Below are positions 43,632 through 55,784 of a stretch of DNA of 64,000 bases, piece by piece. The DNA comes from Staphylotrichum longicolle (lineage: Eukaryota > Ascomycota > Sordariomycetes > Sordariales > Chaetomiaceae). Position 1 is the first letter of the stretch; every line of letters begins with the position of its first letter. The stretch lies in NCBI GenBank assembly GCA_019096155.1, contig JAHCVI010000005.1, positions 568,468-632,467 on the forward strand, read 5' to 3'. Below the pieces are notes generated by a model. It had not been told where the DNA came from. It saw only the letters and a list, made by a program, of their open reading frames with translations, and did no database searches. Both the position numbers and the translations under genes were made by a program.

Positions 43632-45399
43632 ATGGCCTCTTACAGGGTCGCCGCCCCGATGAGTACCTTGCCATCACTGGCATGGGGGTAAAGCTTGGTG
43701 AGCGATTCCTTTTCCCGGTTTTACGACCTTGAACCACCACTAACACCAAGCAGTCAAAATCACCAAGGCAGCATGGGTCTGGCCCTTCCAACGGTGTGCG
43801 CGCTTCAGCGTGCACCCCCACGACTATGCCATGAACCTGCAGGCCATGACCAAGGAGAAGCTGCAGTTTTTGCTTCCTGTCGTCTTCACCATCGGTCCCG
43901 ACGTCAACCAGCGCGGCGCCAACCAGCGGTACGCCCACCACGAGCCCGAGCCGAGCTACTCCGGCGCCGGCAGCGACGGCCACCCGGCCACCGAGGACCA
44001 TGGCCTTGATCACCGGCGGGAGGACAGGGGTGACGCCCTGATGAAGTACGCCATGCTGCTGGCCGACTCCGGCAACAGCAAGGGCTCCAATAACCAGCAG
44101 TTCCTCGAGAACATCGTCAAGGGTATCATTGAGGGCGAGACCCGTGTCTTGGTGTCCAGCATGACCATGGAGGAGATCTTTACCGAGCGCGAGGTCTTTA
44201 AGCGCCGCATTTTCCGCAACATCCAGAGCGAGCTCGACCAGTTCGGTCTCAAGATCTACAACGCCAACGTGAGTCGCTCTCGTTCTTGTTGTTTTGGTGC
44301 CCCTGAACTCTGAACCCTGGACCCATACCCACCCCTAACCCTGGATTTGTGGTCACCCCTAACCCTGAGCCGCCCCCTTTTCGCCCCCTGAACAAAAACA
44401 TTGCTGACCCCCCGAACAGGTCAAAGAGCTCAAGGACGCACCCAACTCCATCTACTTCGAGTCTCTGAGCCGTAAGGCCCATGAAGGAGCCACTAACCAG
44501 GCAAGGATTGATGTCGCCGAGGCGCAGCTGCGCGGCAACGTCGGCGAGTCGCAGCGCAAGGGCGAGCAGGAGCGCGAGATCGCAAAGATCCACGCCGAGA
44601 CGGCCGTGCAGAAGACGGAGCGCGACATCGAGCGCGCCTCCGCCGAGGCTGTCCTGGCAACCCGCAAGACGGAGCTCAACCGCGACGTCGAGATCGCCCG
44701 CATCACGGCCACGCGCAGGACCGAGGCCCAGGACGAGGAGCTCAAGCAGCAGGTGCAGAAGAAAGCCGCGCCGCCGAGATGGAGCGCCTGCGCGCCTCCG
44801 ACGTCGTCAAGGCCACCATCGCCAGGGAGTCGAAGCAGCAGGCCGCCGACGCCAAGGCGTACGAGATCGAGGCCGAGGCCAGGGCCAACACCGAAAAGGC
44901 CCGCCAGGCCACCGACGCCGCCGCCTACAAGACCGGCAAGGACGCCGAGGCCTGGAGCCACGCCACCATCAAGAACGCCGAGGCCAACCTGCAGAAGAAG
45001 CTCAAGGAGGCCGAGGGCATGGCCGCCATGGCCGACGCCTACGCCAAGATGAGCCACGCGCTCGGCGGGCCCGCCGGCCTGCTGCAGTACATGATGATCG
45101 AGAAGGGCACCTACGTCGAGCTGGCCAAGGCGAACGCCGAGGCCATCCGCGGCCTGCAGCCCAAGATCAGCGTCTGGAACACGGGCCGCGAGGCGGGCGC
45201 CGACGGCGCCGGCGCGGGCGGCATGGGCAACCAGAGCAGCGTCGCGACCATGCGGAACATCTACCAGATGCTGCCGCCCCTCATGACCACCATCAACGAG
45301 CAGACGGGCATTACCCTGCCTGAGTGGCAGTTTGGCCGGCTTGCCGGGCAGATGTCGCAACTTGAGAGGGGGGACCTCCAGCCGAACGGCAAGCAGTAA
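43632..45399 (+). CDS. Flotillin (SPFH/band 7 membrane-microdomain scaffold), frame broken twice
   Basis: Flotillins coat sterol-rich patches on the inner face of the plasma membrane and endosomes. Exons are 43632-43697, 43754-44268 and 44420-45399. Conserved parts are YRVAAPDEYLAITGMGVK at the start, the SPFH domain (residues about 20-200, with EGETRVLVSSMTMEEIFTER) and the flotillin coiled-coil rich in Ala, Glu and Lys (ARIDVAEAQLRG, ERDIERASAEAVLATRKTEL), ending with LPEWQFGRLAGQM. The frame must slip -1 at CCCC (43654-43657, a few codons after the ATG) and -1 at AAA (44762-44764). One base added at each gives 520 aa. Fungal flotillins are sporadic, more frequent in filamentous ascomycetes. 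The second intron contains two CCCTAACCCT motifs. Confidence 0.88.
44331..44371 (+). repeat. Two telomere-like CCCTAACCCT motifs inside a flotillin intron
   Basis: The 14-mer CACCCCTAACCCTG occurs twice with 12 bases between, within the second flotillin intron. CCCTAA is the fungal telomere repeat unit, so this is a very short interstitial telomere-like sequence. It may also be chance in a C-rich intron. Confidence 0.6.
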
Positions 45400-46149
45400 T
45401 TTGAGAGAAAGGGAGAGATGATAGGGGTGGGAGAGGATGATAATGAGGTTACGGGTGGCAGATGGAGTTCTGCCTGCGCTCTCTTTTGGCCGACGGCCGT
45501 TGTTTCCTTGGTTCCATGTTCCTGGACGGCGTTCAGGATAGAGTCTCATGCATACCCTGCGGCAGTTAGTTTCTTTTTGTACTAGTCTGAATAGCGCTGT
45601 TGCTGGCATCTTTTGAAGCAACTTGACCACGATTTAGTTCTTTTGTATATTACCAGAGCAAATGCAAGTTTACATATACCATTGCCGTCTTTCAGCTACC
45701 TTCAGGGCTGAATTGGCCGTCGAGGTTACTTCGTATTATTCCGAGTTGCAGAACTTGCTGCCCTGGCCATCGGATGTGGCAGCAGAGCACCCCCATTTCC
45801 AGGGCCAAGACAACCACTCATGGAGACGGGCTTGGGCCGGGCCAGAGAGACCTTGTTTGCAGCTCCTAGACACGAGACATGCTGCCTGGACCAGGGCACA
45901 AGGAGTATGGCCGTGTTTGGCACAAAGACCGGACCCGAGGGCAGTATGATGCGCACGCCGCTGCCCCTCGTGAGAGAGCATCAACCGCCGGCGGCCCCAG
46001 CGACTTTGAAACCACATCGAAAGAAAAAAAGAAAAAAGAAAAAAGGCAAAAGAAAAGAGGCAAAAGGAGAAAGGAGAAAGGAAAACGCAAAAAAGAAAAG
46101 GAAGAAAAACCCGGAAACAAAAAAAAAACGAAAAGAACAGGATAAAACG

Positions 46150-46180
<31 letters not shown>

Positions 46181-46688
46181 AAAAAAAGGAAACAAAAATG
46201 AAAAAAGAAAAATGAAAAGAAGGAAACGGAAAAAAGGAAAAAAAGGAAAAAAGGAGAAAAGGAGAAACGGGGAAAAGAGAAAAGAGGAACAAAGCAACGG
46301 CTCATGCGTCGCCGTGTCAACGACCCATTTCGAGCAGAATTTCCGTCTGAATGACAGGACAACGCCGGTCGGGGCTCCAGTGATAACTCCAGTCTTTTTC
46401 GTGTACCTTCGGAGGTCTATGCTGGACACTCTTCTCGGCTAAGACTCTCTGGGCGTACATCCCAACCCCTGATGACACTCACTATATCCATCGACAGGAA
46501 CAGATCCTAGCGTGAAGGGCTTAGCATTTCGCCTTTTCCTCTTGTGCATTTCTTGAAACTTGTAGTCAACCACTCGTCAGAGAGTTGCGATACACTACAG
46601 AGACAGGTACATATTGAGAAAGTGCCATAGGACGCTGTCATTTTAGCCTGGACTGCAACACACCATCCATGCAGAGCAACTGTGCACA
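45400..46688. other. Intergenic with A/G-rich low-complexity tract
   Basis: This convergent spacer between flotillin and the ThDP-enzyme gene has no convincing coding sequence. Its main feature is the purine tract at 46018-46290. Open frames over the tract translate to Lys/Glu/Arg or Phe/Ser runs only. Confidence 0.5.
46018..46290. repeat. Purine-rich (A/G) low-complexity tract
   Basis: About 270 bases consisting almost only of A and G on the plus strand, including an uninterrupted A run of roughly 30 near 46150-46178. It has no fixed repeat unit. Such tracts are prone to slippage and to assembly error. Confidence 0.85.
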
Positions 46689-48653
46689 TCAGAACCCAGG
46701 CACAACCCGACAGTCCACGACCGTCGTGTTTCCCGCCCGGACCTTTGCCACGGCATCTGCCAGCACCGCCTCCAGCTGGCTCGCCTCTTCCACACGCAGG
46801 GCATGCACGTTGTGCGCGCCAGCCGCGGCGGCGATGCCGGCGTAGTCTGGCGGCGGCGCAAACGAAATGTGGATTTCTTCGTCGGACACCTTGGATGCCG
46901 CCCCGTTGGGGTACACCAGCTGATACGACTTGCGCGGCGCGTTCCATCCTGATCAGGGGTCAGTGACGAAGTTGATGGAGAGGGAGATCCAACAATAGCC
47001 GACAGAATGACTCAGGAAGGGGACAAAGAGACAACTTACCGTTGTTGTTCAGCACAATAGTCAGAACGGGGATGTTGTACCGGTGGGCAATCCAGTACAC
47101 ACTCCCCGGGACCGAGAACAGATAGGTGCCATCCCCAACGATCTGGCAGACGAACTCAGCGCGCCCTTCGGCGTCAGCCGCGAGCTTGATGCCTAGGGCG
47201 GCACCACCGGACCACCCGAGCCCGCCGCCGCCGCAGTTGATCCACGAGCCTGGCCGCGTCGGGCGCACATTGTCGTGGATGAAGCCCGTGTTGGTCACCG
47301 CTTCTACCACCCAGATGGTGTCCTCGGGACAGGCGGAGCGGAGCAGCTTGCTGAGATGGGCCACGCCGAACTTGGAACTGCCATCGGGCAATGAACCTGC
47401 GGCTTTCTCGATACGTTCGATCCGTGCTGCGTACGAGTCACGTCGTGCAGCTTCCACTGCTTCGAGGTCTTGTATGTTGAGCGTCTTGGCCGCCGCGCTA
47501 TCGGGACTACGCAGGGCCGCGAGGATCTGCCGCACCGCGAGCAGAGAGTCGGCCTGATAGCGAGCGTCAGTCTGGATGTAGAAGACTGGCATCCGCTGCT
47601 TGAGAGGGTCGACGTCGATGTGAAAGACTGTAGCATCGGCCTGCGGCTTGCACAGCGTCGGAATCCACGGTACGTCACAGTCGAGGACAAGGATCACATC
47701 GGCCTCAGTTATAGACGCATCGGAGCCTTGCCTGACGCCCAACCACGCGGGGTGGTCTGCAGGAAAGCACATTTCGCTACCCGCCGTGTCAAGAACACGG
47801 AGGGCTTTGACTGTGTCGGCCAGTTCCACCAGAGCCCCGGGAGTCTCGTGGTTACGGCCCGAATAACCCGTCACAAGCAGCGGCCTCGACGCACCCGCCA
47901 ACGCCTCCGCAATCCTCGCCGCACCACTCGGCGGCAGCCCACCCAGCTCAACCGGCTCCCAGCACCGCTGGCCGAGACTCATCTCATACGGCTCGACATC
48001 CGCCTCAAGCACCTCCCGCCCTGCGCAGAGATACACCGGCCCCATGGGCGGGCTCGTCGCGAACTGCAGCGCGCGGTTGACCATCTGCTTGACGTTGGCG
48101 CCCGTGCGGATCTCGCCGGTGTAGCGGCAGTACTGGGCGACGATGGCGCGCTGGTCGGGCACGTCCTGCAGCCAGTGGATGAACTCGCTGCGGAGCCGCG
48201 CATCTCGCCCTCGAGCGTGAACGGCGAGAGCCCAGCGAAGATGAGTACGGGGCGCGCCCGTTGGCCGCGTTGTGCACCGCCACGCCCAGCGCCTGCGTGC
48301 CCACGTCGACGTGGACGATCACGCATTGGGGTTTGCCCGTCACGCGGGCGTAGCCGTCGGCCATGGACATGGCGACCATCTAGGGGAGGAAGGGGATTAG
48401 GTTCCTGGCCAGGTATGCTTGGTGGCTATTTGAGGGCGCCAGGGCAGAGGTGTAGGTTGAGGGGGGAGGCATACGGACGAGGACGCACCTCGCTCGGGCA
48501 GGTAATGATACGCGGGAACTTGAACTTGGTACTCGACTTTTGCACCACCATGGCTTCAATGAGCCCGGGGTGGTCGGAGCCCAGGTTGACGAAGCAGTGG
48601 GAGACGCCAGCGGCGGCAATCGCCTCGAAGAAGGCAAACGACGTTGTGTACAT
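46689..48653 (-). CDS. Thiamine-diphosphate enzyme, acetolactate synthase-like (frame broken twice)
   Basis: A ThDP-dependent enzyme of the acetolactate synthase/benzoylformate decarboxylase superfamily. Minus-strand exons are 48653-48489, 48379-47040 and 46948-46689. The N-terminal PYR domain has CPSE, whose Glu would activate the cofactor and which sits exactly at the first exon end, then MADGYARVTGKP. The middle domain has MCFPADHPAWLGV and VILVLDCDVPWIP. The C-terminal PP domain carries the cofactor motif GDGTYLFSV...VLNNNGWNAP. No targeting or signal peptide is evident (MYTTSFAFFEAIAAAG), so cytosolic action is likely, unlike mitochondrial Ilv2. The substrate is not predictable. Frame slips of -1 are needed at GGGG (48249-48252) and GG (48192-48193). 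Adding one base at each gives 588 aa, the normal size. The downstream-oriented permease gene at 49.5 kb lies on the same strand. Confidence 0.82.
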
Positions 48654-49478
48654 CTTGGGCCTCGAGGCTGGTTACACTGACTGAAGGTTTGCGAGGTCAG
48701 GGGCTCTGAGAGAGAGAGAAGGCATTGGATAAAAATGAAGCATGCACTCAAAGTCTCAAAGCCAGATCCAGTCCTTTACATCCATGTTGTGTCCTGGCCA
48801 TAAGATTTGCGATGTGGAGTCTACGATGTCGTGGCGCTCCGGGTTCGGTACCTCTGGGTTTGTATTGGACGCCAGGGGCATGACGAGGATCCTGCCGGGC
48901 CATCCCCACAACACAAAAGGAAACCTTTCCCCCTGGCCACAATGCCAGGTCATAGATCGTCATGGTTTGTGAGCCGCCCCCACGTAGGAGCGAGGCAGCA
49001 TGCCTGTTGGTTTGAAACAGGCCCTCGGCTAAGTTGCTAACTGACCGTCACTAACGCAAGGTAACCACGGAATAGTATCCGCGGTGTCTCCGCTTTGGTG
49101 CAGCAGAAGGATTGCTGCAAGTCAATGTTGGGAAGGTGGGTGAGGACGGGGACTCGTATGATGGTCGTCTGGACCCCTGAAGCAGATCCCTTCCCGCCCC
49201 CACCGTCAGCAGGACCCTGGACATTTTGAAAAAGATTTTTGGGCCTCCATCATTGGGAGGGCCCGGGCATCTGCTGGGAGGTGTTGTTGGTCTTGTCTTT
49301 GCGCCTGTGGCACTGCACATGGGAACCGGGAATGCCCTTTTTGGGAAGACTTCACAAGCACAAATATTGTTGGCAAAAATGACAGCAATCTCATGTAAGC
49401 TCTCATTATCTGTGTAATGGACGAAGCAAGAATGCACAAGACGAACAAAAAGGGGGTTTTGGAACCAACAGCCCAACT
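48654..49478. promoter_or_regulatory. Spacer between permease and ThDP-enzyme genes
   Basis: About 825 bases that must hold the permease 3' end and the ThDP-enzyme promoter. No other gene or repeat is recognised. Confidence 0.45.
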
Positions 49479-51028
49479 TCACAGAGTAAACCTGTAGCTC
49501 GGGTGCCAGTCGCCCATGTTCTTCACGTCCTCCTCGGGGAGTGCGAGCCTGTCGTCACGCTCGCCCCGATCCCGCTTCCGGTTCTCCCTCCACATGAGGC
49601 CGGCCATGGTCGCGGCGCAGAGGGCGCCGAACCACATCATGCCGAGGGCGACGCCGTAGCCCGTCTTGTACGTCGGCGCCTCCGACTTGATAAAGATGAA
49701 GGCCCCAATGATGCCAGCAATGTTACCGATGGTGACCTGCGCCGACGCCGCAAAGGAGCGCTTCCAGTGGCCTGACACGTTGTTTTGCAGCCACGCGAGA
49801 CACATGGGCGTGATCATGTAGGCGCCGCCAAAGACGAGGAACACTGCGGCAAACTTGTAGTCGCGCGACTTGCCCTCCTGTGAGAGCAGCATGGCGTAGC
49901 CGACGGTGGCGAGCGACGCGCCGCCCAGGATGAAGCCGGAGCGGTGCCGGAGCCGGTCGGAAGCCCACGCGCCGAGCAGCATCATACCCGCAGCGAAGAC
50001 GTAGACGGGGATCGTCCGGACCTGCGCCTCCTGCGCCTTCCACTTGAACTCGAGCAGGATGGTGGGCAGGAAAAACGTGCCTGACAGTCCGGCCACCGAG
50101 ACCCCCATGTACACGAATGCGGCCAGCCAGATCTTGTAGTCGCGGATAATGCGCTTGAGGGCAAACCGGTTGAGCGTGTCCATGCGGCACAGATCACCGA
50201 TGTCCGCCGCCAGACGCCGGCGCAGCAGCTCCTTCTCTTCGGCGTTGAGGTAGCGCGTCTGCTCGGGCCAGTCGGCAATGACGAACACGGCGATGATGGC
50301 CAGGAACGACGTGATCGCGCCCTCTATGATAAAAATCCAGCGCCAGGCGGCCATAGAGGGCGTGCCGAGGTTGGCGATGGCGTAGGCGAGCAGGCCGCCA
50401 AAGGCGCCGGCGACGACGGTGCTGCAGAAAAAGAAGGACATGCGCTTCTGATATTCGTGCCTCTTGTAGTACATGGACGTGATGTAGACGATGCCAGGCA
50501 GCACGCCGGCCTCAAAGATGCCGAGCAGGACGCGCAGGGCGACGAGTGCCGCGTACGAGTGCACGAAACCCATGCACATGTTGACGATGCCCCAAAGGAA
50601 CATGAGGCTCGAGAGATACAGCGACGGCCGGACTTTGCGAATGATCATGTTGGAGGGGATCTCGAAAAGGATGTACGAGGAGTAGTAGGCCTGGGATCGC
50701 AGTGTCAGCCAGGGCGGTGAAGGAGAAGACAGGAAGGGTGGCGCGGGCTCCGTACAAAGAGAGCAACATTGAAGCGGTTGCCCTCGTCAAGGTGTAGCTC
50801 GGCGGTCAGGCCCTGGATGGAGGCATTGCTGATGTTGATGCGATCCAAAAAGGCCATCATGTAGATGACGAAGAAGACGGGGAAGAGGGTCAGGTCAAGC
50901 TTCCGGAGGAGCCTTCTCTCGGCCTCGGGGTCGATGGGCGCGCCAGACGTCTCCGAGCTCGACGATCTGAGCGGCATGATGCCAGTTGCACCCCCATCGT
51001 CGGGTTGCTTCTTCTCCGGAGCCGACAT
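49479..51028 (-). CDS. MFS permease, anion:cation symporter (Dal5/Tna1-like) family
   Basis: A plasma-membrane transporter of 494 aa with about 12 helices. Minus-strand exons are 51028-50756 and 50690-49479. The 65-nt intron (GTACGG...CCCAG) joins NVALF to AYYSSYILFEIPSN in phase. Family motifs are FLDRINISNASIQGL in helix 1, RKVRPSLYLSSLMFLWG, RVLLGIFEAGVLPGIVY, and YYKRHEYQKRMSFFF between helices 4 and 5. The central loop and C-terminal GDWHPSYRF (a common ACS ending) also fit. Members carry organic anions such as allantoate, nicotinate or other carboxylates. The substrate here is unknown. Its place beside a ThDP enzyme suggests uptake of a 2-oxoacid or aromatic acid, as inference only. Confidence 0.9.
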
Positions 51029-54000
51029 ACTGTAGCTGAAGAATGCCGCGCTCGAGCACTATGGATACAATGTTGAAGAGGAGAAAGTTTTGCGTCACCA
51101 AAGGGCGAGCGAGGAGAGTTGGGGGCGAAAAAATTCCGAGACGCACTCCCGGAATGCAACTTGGGGACTGGCATTATAGCAAAGTCCATCCGTCTCTTAA
51201 CTTAGCCATCCTTGATGAACGACCCCTGAGAGGACCAGACCGGCAGGATGGGCTGGTTCGGTTTCGGGTCCTTTCCCTGCACTGAGTGTCGAATGGGCCA
51301 TGGGGTTCCTAGTGCTATCATTCTGCAGCTGCATTGACTCTTGCCCGGGGTTGCGTGGCGAGGCATGCACCCATGTGTGCTGTCGCTTTGGGCGAAAACA
51401 AGGGTGACATCCGTTGTGGCTCCCGAAAACACCCTGCATGCCAACTATGATACACCGCAGTTGGAGTGGAGGAAAGTTGTGTCATGGTCGTCCACTGACC
51501 CCTGCTCGGTAATGCAGTTGGGCAGATCGGAAAAAGCAATGGCGCGGCACAGGTAGCCGGGGTAGGAGCTTTGGCCGTGATCCGGTTGGATGAGGCCGAG
51601 GGGGTGGAAACAAGGACGGGACGCTTCCACGATCCTACGGCCTCGATCCCGTACATCCCTTGCCGCATTATTTTCGACTTTCACTGACGAGCGCCAAAAC
51701 TTGTTCGAGATCGCAGGGGCTACCGCGGAGCTCTCCTTTCGTCACGCTTTTGGTCTAGTACCGAGCTCACTGCTGCCAGGGGTGAGCATTCCCAGAATAC
51801 CAGGGTAAGTACGGGGCGCCCGTTTTTTTTTTCTTTCCGCGTGTTAGTCCCTCACATAGAGAGGCAGGTCCACTCCAAGCCAGGCTGCCCTCGCGAGCCA
51901 TTGAGATTTCAACGAGAAGGTGCCAGGGGCCCGAAATCTCGCCGCGGGAAACGTGTGCCTCTTGCGCCCGCATTCGACCCCCCCCCCCATGACAGTGATG
52001 CGGCAATCGTTGGACTCACAGGGTCCCTAATATCATTTTGGGAGGTGGATACGGAGTGCTGTCCCCAGAATCGTAGAGGCCAAGCGATATACACTTGCGG
52101 AAATACAAGTTGGCCATTTTCTCGCCCACTTCGGAAACTGAAACTACCAGGTAGCAGGTATGTACCTAGCCTCTCACGTTTTTCCTCCCGCAATGACGAA
52201 AAATCTTCCATTCTTCTCTTTGCGATTGCCCAAACATCAGGAAGAGGAAGAGGAAGGAGGAAGAGGAAGAGGAAGAGGAAGAGGAAGAGGAAGAGGAAGA
52301 GGAAGAGGAAGAGGAAGAGGAAGAGGAAGAGGAAGAGGAAGAGAAAAGAAAAAGGAAAATGAAAAGCGTTTTCCATTATCAACAGCTTGATACTTATGAA
52401 AAATGAAATGAGGTGTGAGGGCTATATGAGCCGCTTTGATGTAGCCCCTTTCTATTGTGGAGAGTACCTTATATCGTGACTCCACAGTGGCTCCACCAAA
52501 TCTGTGGTAACAGCCAAAAAACACATACAACACCAGGGATTCGCTGGTCGTCACCGACCCAACTACTGATCTGGCTCTCACGCGTTTGACTAGGGGAGAG
52601 CGGACGGGATCCCGTATTTTCGCGCGGATATGGTCGTATGTGATAGACAGAAGTCGATAGTGGCTTCATAAGGCAAAGCTCCTGACCAGGCGCTTAAAGC
52701 CGCTCTCGTGCTCGCCGCAGCTCACGGCTGAGCATGCTCCGTTGGGCCAGGGATCAGGTGTTGTTGCGTTTGTAGTATTCGACGTTCGGTTAAGTATTGC
52801 CTTATCCCAACATCTCGCCTCAGTTCCTCACCTGAACCTCATCATGGAAACGCTGCGCGAAGTTACGCCTGTCGGTACCAGGGATGAGTTGGCGCCTCCG
52901 CCAGGTACCAACCAGGGCCGAGCAGTGAAACTCTACTCCAAAGAAGTGACTTTGTCTTGGTTCCTTCAAGGACTAAGCAACAAGAGTTGGTACAGTCGAG
53001 GTAATTCACGAGTTTGGCTGGCCTCCCGCTCATGAAAGGTTCTCATGCCCGCTCTCATGTGGGACGCAGGTACATTCCTGTCAACAAAGACCGAGGAAAT
53101 GGAAGCAGTCGCCAATAACCTTCTCCTCGACCCGAGGGGGACCTCCGTGGGTTGTATTCAAAGCCGGACGCACTCTGAGTATTCCAGTTGGAGACGATGG
53201 TGCGCGTCATCCTCCTTTCCAAACCTCCCAACCGCATACCTTGATGGGATTTTCAAGCCACTAACAGCCAATATGTGCTTTGAGCCACATCCCACTGGCT
53301 CGCTATCCATGCTGTGCCATGTTTACATGAGCAAGTTTCAGGATCCGTTTTCTTTTGCTTCCTTTGTGTTTGTGGCCTTAGCAACATGATTTCGGGATGG
53401 ATCTGTGAGGAAAGCTCATCCGGTGTCCTCTCATCAACCAACTTGCTTTCTCCGTGGGGATGAAAGGCCAGGACGGACTAACGGTTCATTCTCATGTCCC
53501 ACTGATATGTTCGCGAGTGGCCTAGAAATGGTTCAATCCCCCCGATATCATGGTTGATCTCCTTCCGATCTGAAACTCCAACAAGCCTAGCCATCGCTCC
53601 GATCTACCACGGGACTTGCCAATCTGATCAGATCCTCCCTCCGGAACTCCGAGCCAGCCCCAAGATCACGTAACATCATGCCTGATTCATGCACCTGCAT
53701 CGACGAAGAGAGCAACAAGGGGGTGGACGAGTGCAAAGCCGCGCCTGCGGACGACAACGCCAGGGCCAACGATGACTGCCAAGCTACGGAACCAGGCTCG
53801 GAACGGTGACAATTGCAAGGCAAGTTCATCAGTTTATAGGCTAGGCATCGAAATGACTATTTATTGAGAATCTGACGTTCCTTGTTACCTAGGCGAAGGG
53901 TTGCCTCACTGACTTAGAACGCGTGAAGCAGGGGGGTTGGAACAACTACACTTCCGGTAACTAGCTCCTGAATATGGTGTGCCCTTGTGGGTACCTATTT

Positions 54001-55784
54001 CTAGTACTCGTTCAGGGGTCTCCTGAGGAGAATGCCAGGTAAGTCGATATATGCTTTTTCTTTGCTCTGCACTCTCCATAGCTACTTATGGTGCAACTCT
54101 CTAAAACGAATCGGTAGGAATAGAGGTGGTTGCAGGCGGCATTCTGTTCAGGTGGCCATGTTAGAAAGGAGGGAGAAGGGCGCGGCGGTGGGAACATGCT
54201 GGACCATGTTTCCTTACTTCCTGCGCGACGGTTTGGAGGAGTAGACGACTTCATCAGTGATCAGGCTTGCGTACTTTATCTTTTTCTCGCTTGCTCTTAT
54301 TACTAGTGGTTCGTTTTTCACATTCATTGACAATCATCGAATCCATTGTTGTCTCGGGGATTTCAACATCTCTGGCGACAAGGGACGTCAAATCAGCAAT
54401 TTGTCTTTCAAGCAACTAGCAGAATCAGCGCCGATTGAACACCACTTGTGCTTGCATGCTTCTAGTTAATACGTCCCTATCGTATGAGACACTGTTCCCA
54501 CCGCCTGTTTGAACAAGGAAGGCATCAGTTAGTGAGCTCAACATTCAGATACTCGGAGTTGACAGCTCTAGGTTGCCTATACAGCAGAGTATCATCTTTT
54601 TATTTGGCAAGTTACCCTTTGGAGTTCCAGGAGACTGAAAAAGGTGGCAGTGTTGGCGCTCGGCACCGATCCGGGCAGCCCAAGACTTTTGGCGCTGCTC
54701 GATCAAGTCACCCGTTCGCATCTCAACACGGCATTGGCTCGACCAACGTTCTCGACAGAACCGCGCCGGCAGTTGAACGGCACGGCAAGCCAGCGTCCGG
54801 CACTGGCTTACAGGCTGCATGGTCAGGGCCTTGTGCAGTGCCACATTGGACAGGATCCGGTTGCCGAAATGCTGAATGGGGGGCAGACGATGAAAACTCT
54901 TCAAGCCTCCGCCTCCTCGTCAAACTCGCACAGGGCAAGACGTCGGCATTTATCAGCCTCACTGCTGCGCATTTCTCGGCGGCTTGGAAAATGCAGCACG
55001 AGGGCACACCGGGTTCTGCCCATTTCGCGTCACGGCCCGAACAGTTGCGGACACCAGGGCAGTCGCGATTCCCAAGATCGTGCTCGGCAGCATCTGAGGA
55101 AGCCCAGTTGGGAGCAAACCCAGCCATGGCGGGCCAATGGTGAGCTGGCTTCTCAGTGTTTGACGCCACACAACCCCCAGGGAGCGGCAGATCCACGGCA
55201 CATTGGCCCGTCTGGGGGATGCATGCATGGGCTTCGCCGTGATGGCTGTCAGCTTGGGGGCACAAACAGAATGTCCAGCTCAAAATCACCATCTCCACCA
55301 TCCGTCACTGCTGAACTATCGGTTTCTCGGCTTGCATGAACATGTCGGGCCGTGACTCGGTTTCCGCAATGCGGAAGAAGATGGGAAACCTCCTTCTCTC
55401 AAAAGCCAGATAATGTTGACATGGCCTCCATCCTGGCGTTTCGTTTGCCCTTGTTTTATTTTTTGCGACTTGCAGCTCGAGTGCCGCACACAAGGTCCCA
55501 GCTTCATTAGCCTGGCGCGACTTACACCACGACCGTCAGCAACAGCGGCGCAGGACACCCAAGTCGGGATATCGCCCCCACTACCAACCTTGGGGTCTCG
55601 TGTCACTCAAAGCGTGCCGTTTGTTTTATTTTTCATATCTCCGGACCGAGGAACTCACGGCACGGCCCGCATCTGCATCTCTCCGAAAGACTGTTGAGGG
55701 TATCACCGGGTTGCTGGGATTAGCCCGAAGCCAAACGTCAATTCCTCCTGAAACTACCCAGCCTCGACAAGCGTCTCAAGATCA
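51029..55784. other. Gene-poor interval
   Basis: About 4.75 kb with no convincing gene. Overlapping open frames of 190-230 codons at 54484-55339 on both strands are Ser/Arg/Pro-rich and have no domain, and I treat them as non-coding. The only clear element is the hexamer array at 52240-52345. The first 150 bases contain the permease promoter. Confidence 0.5.
52240..52345. repeat. GGAAGA hexanucleotide microsatellite
   Basis: About 17 tandem copies of GGAAGA (GAGGAA on shifted phase), nearly perfect. It is non-coding here, although all frames are open across it. Copy number is likely variable. Confidence 0.92.

Noticed and set aside
47470..48684. 404-codon plus-strand frame opposite the ThDP enzyme
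   Set aside because: Arg/Pro-rich shadow. The minus strand carries the ThDP motifs.
54484..55339. 219- and 231-codon frames on plus and a 192-codon frame on minus in the same place
   Set aside because: Three mutually exclusive frames of similar length with low-information composition indicate lack of stops rather than coding.
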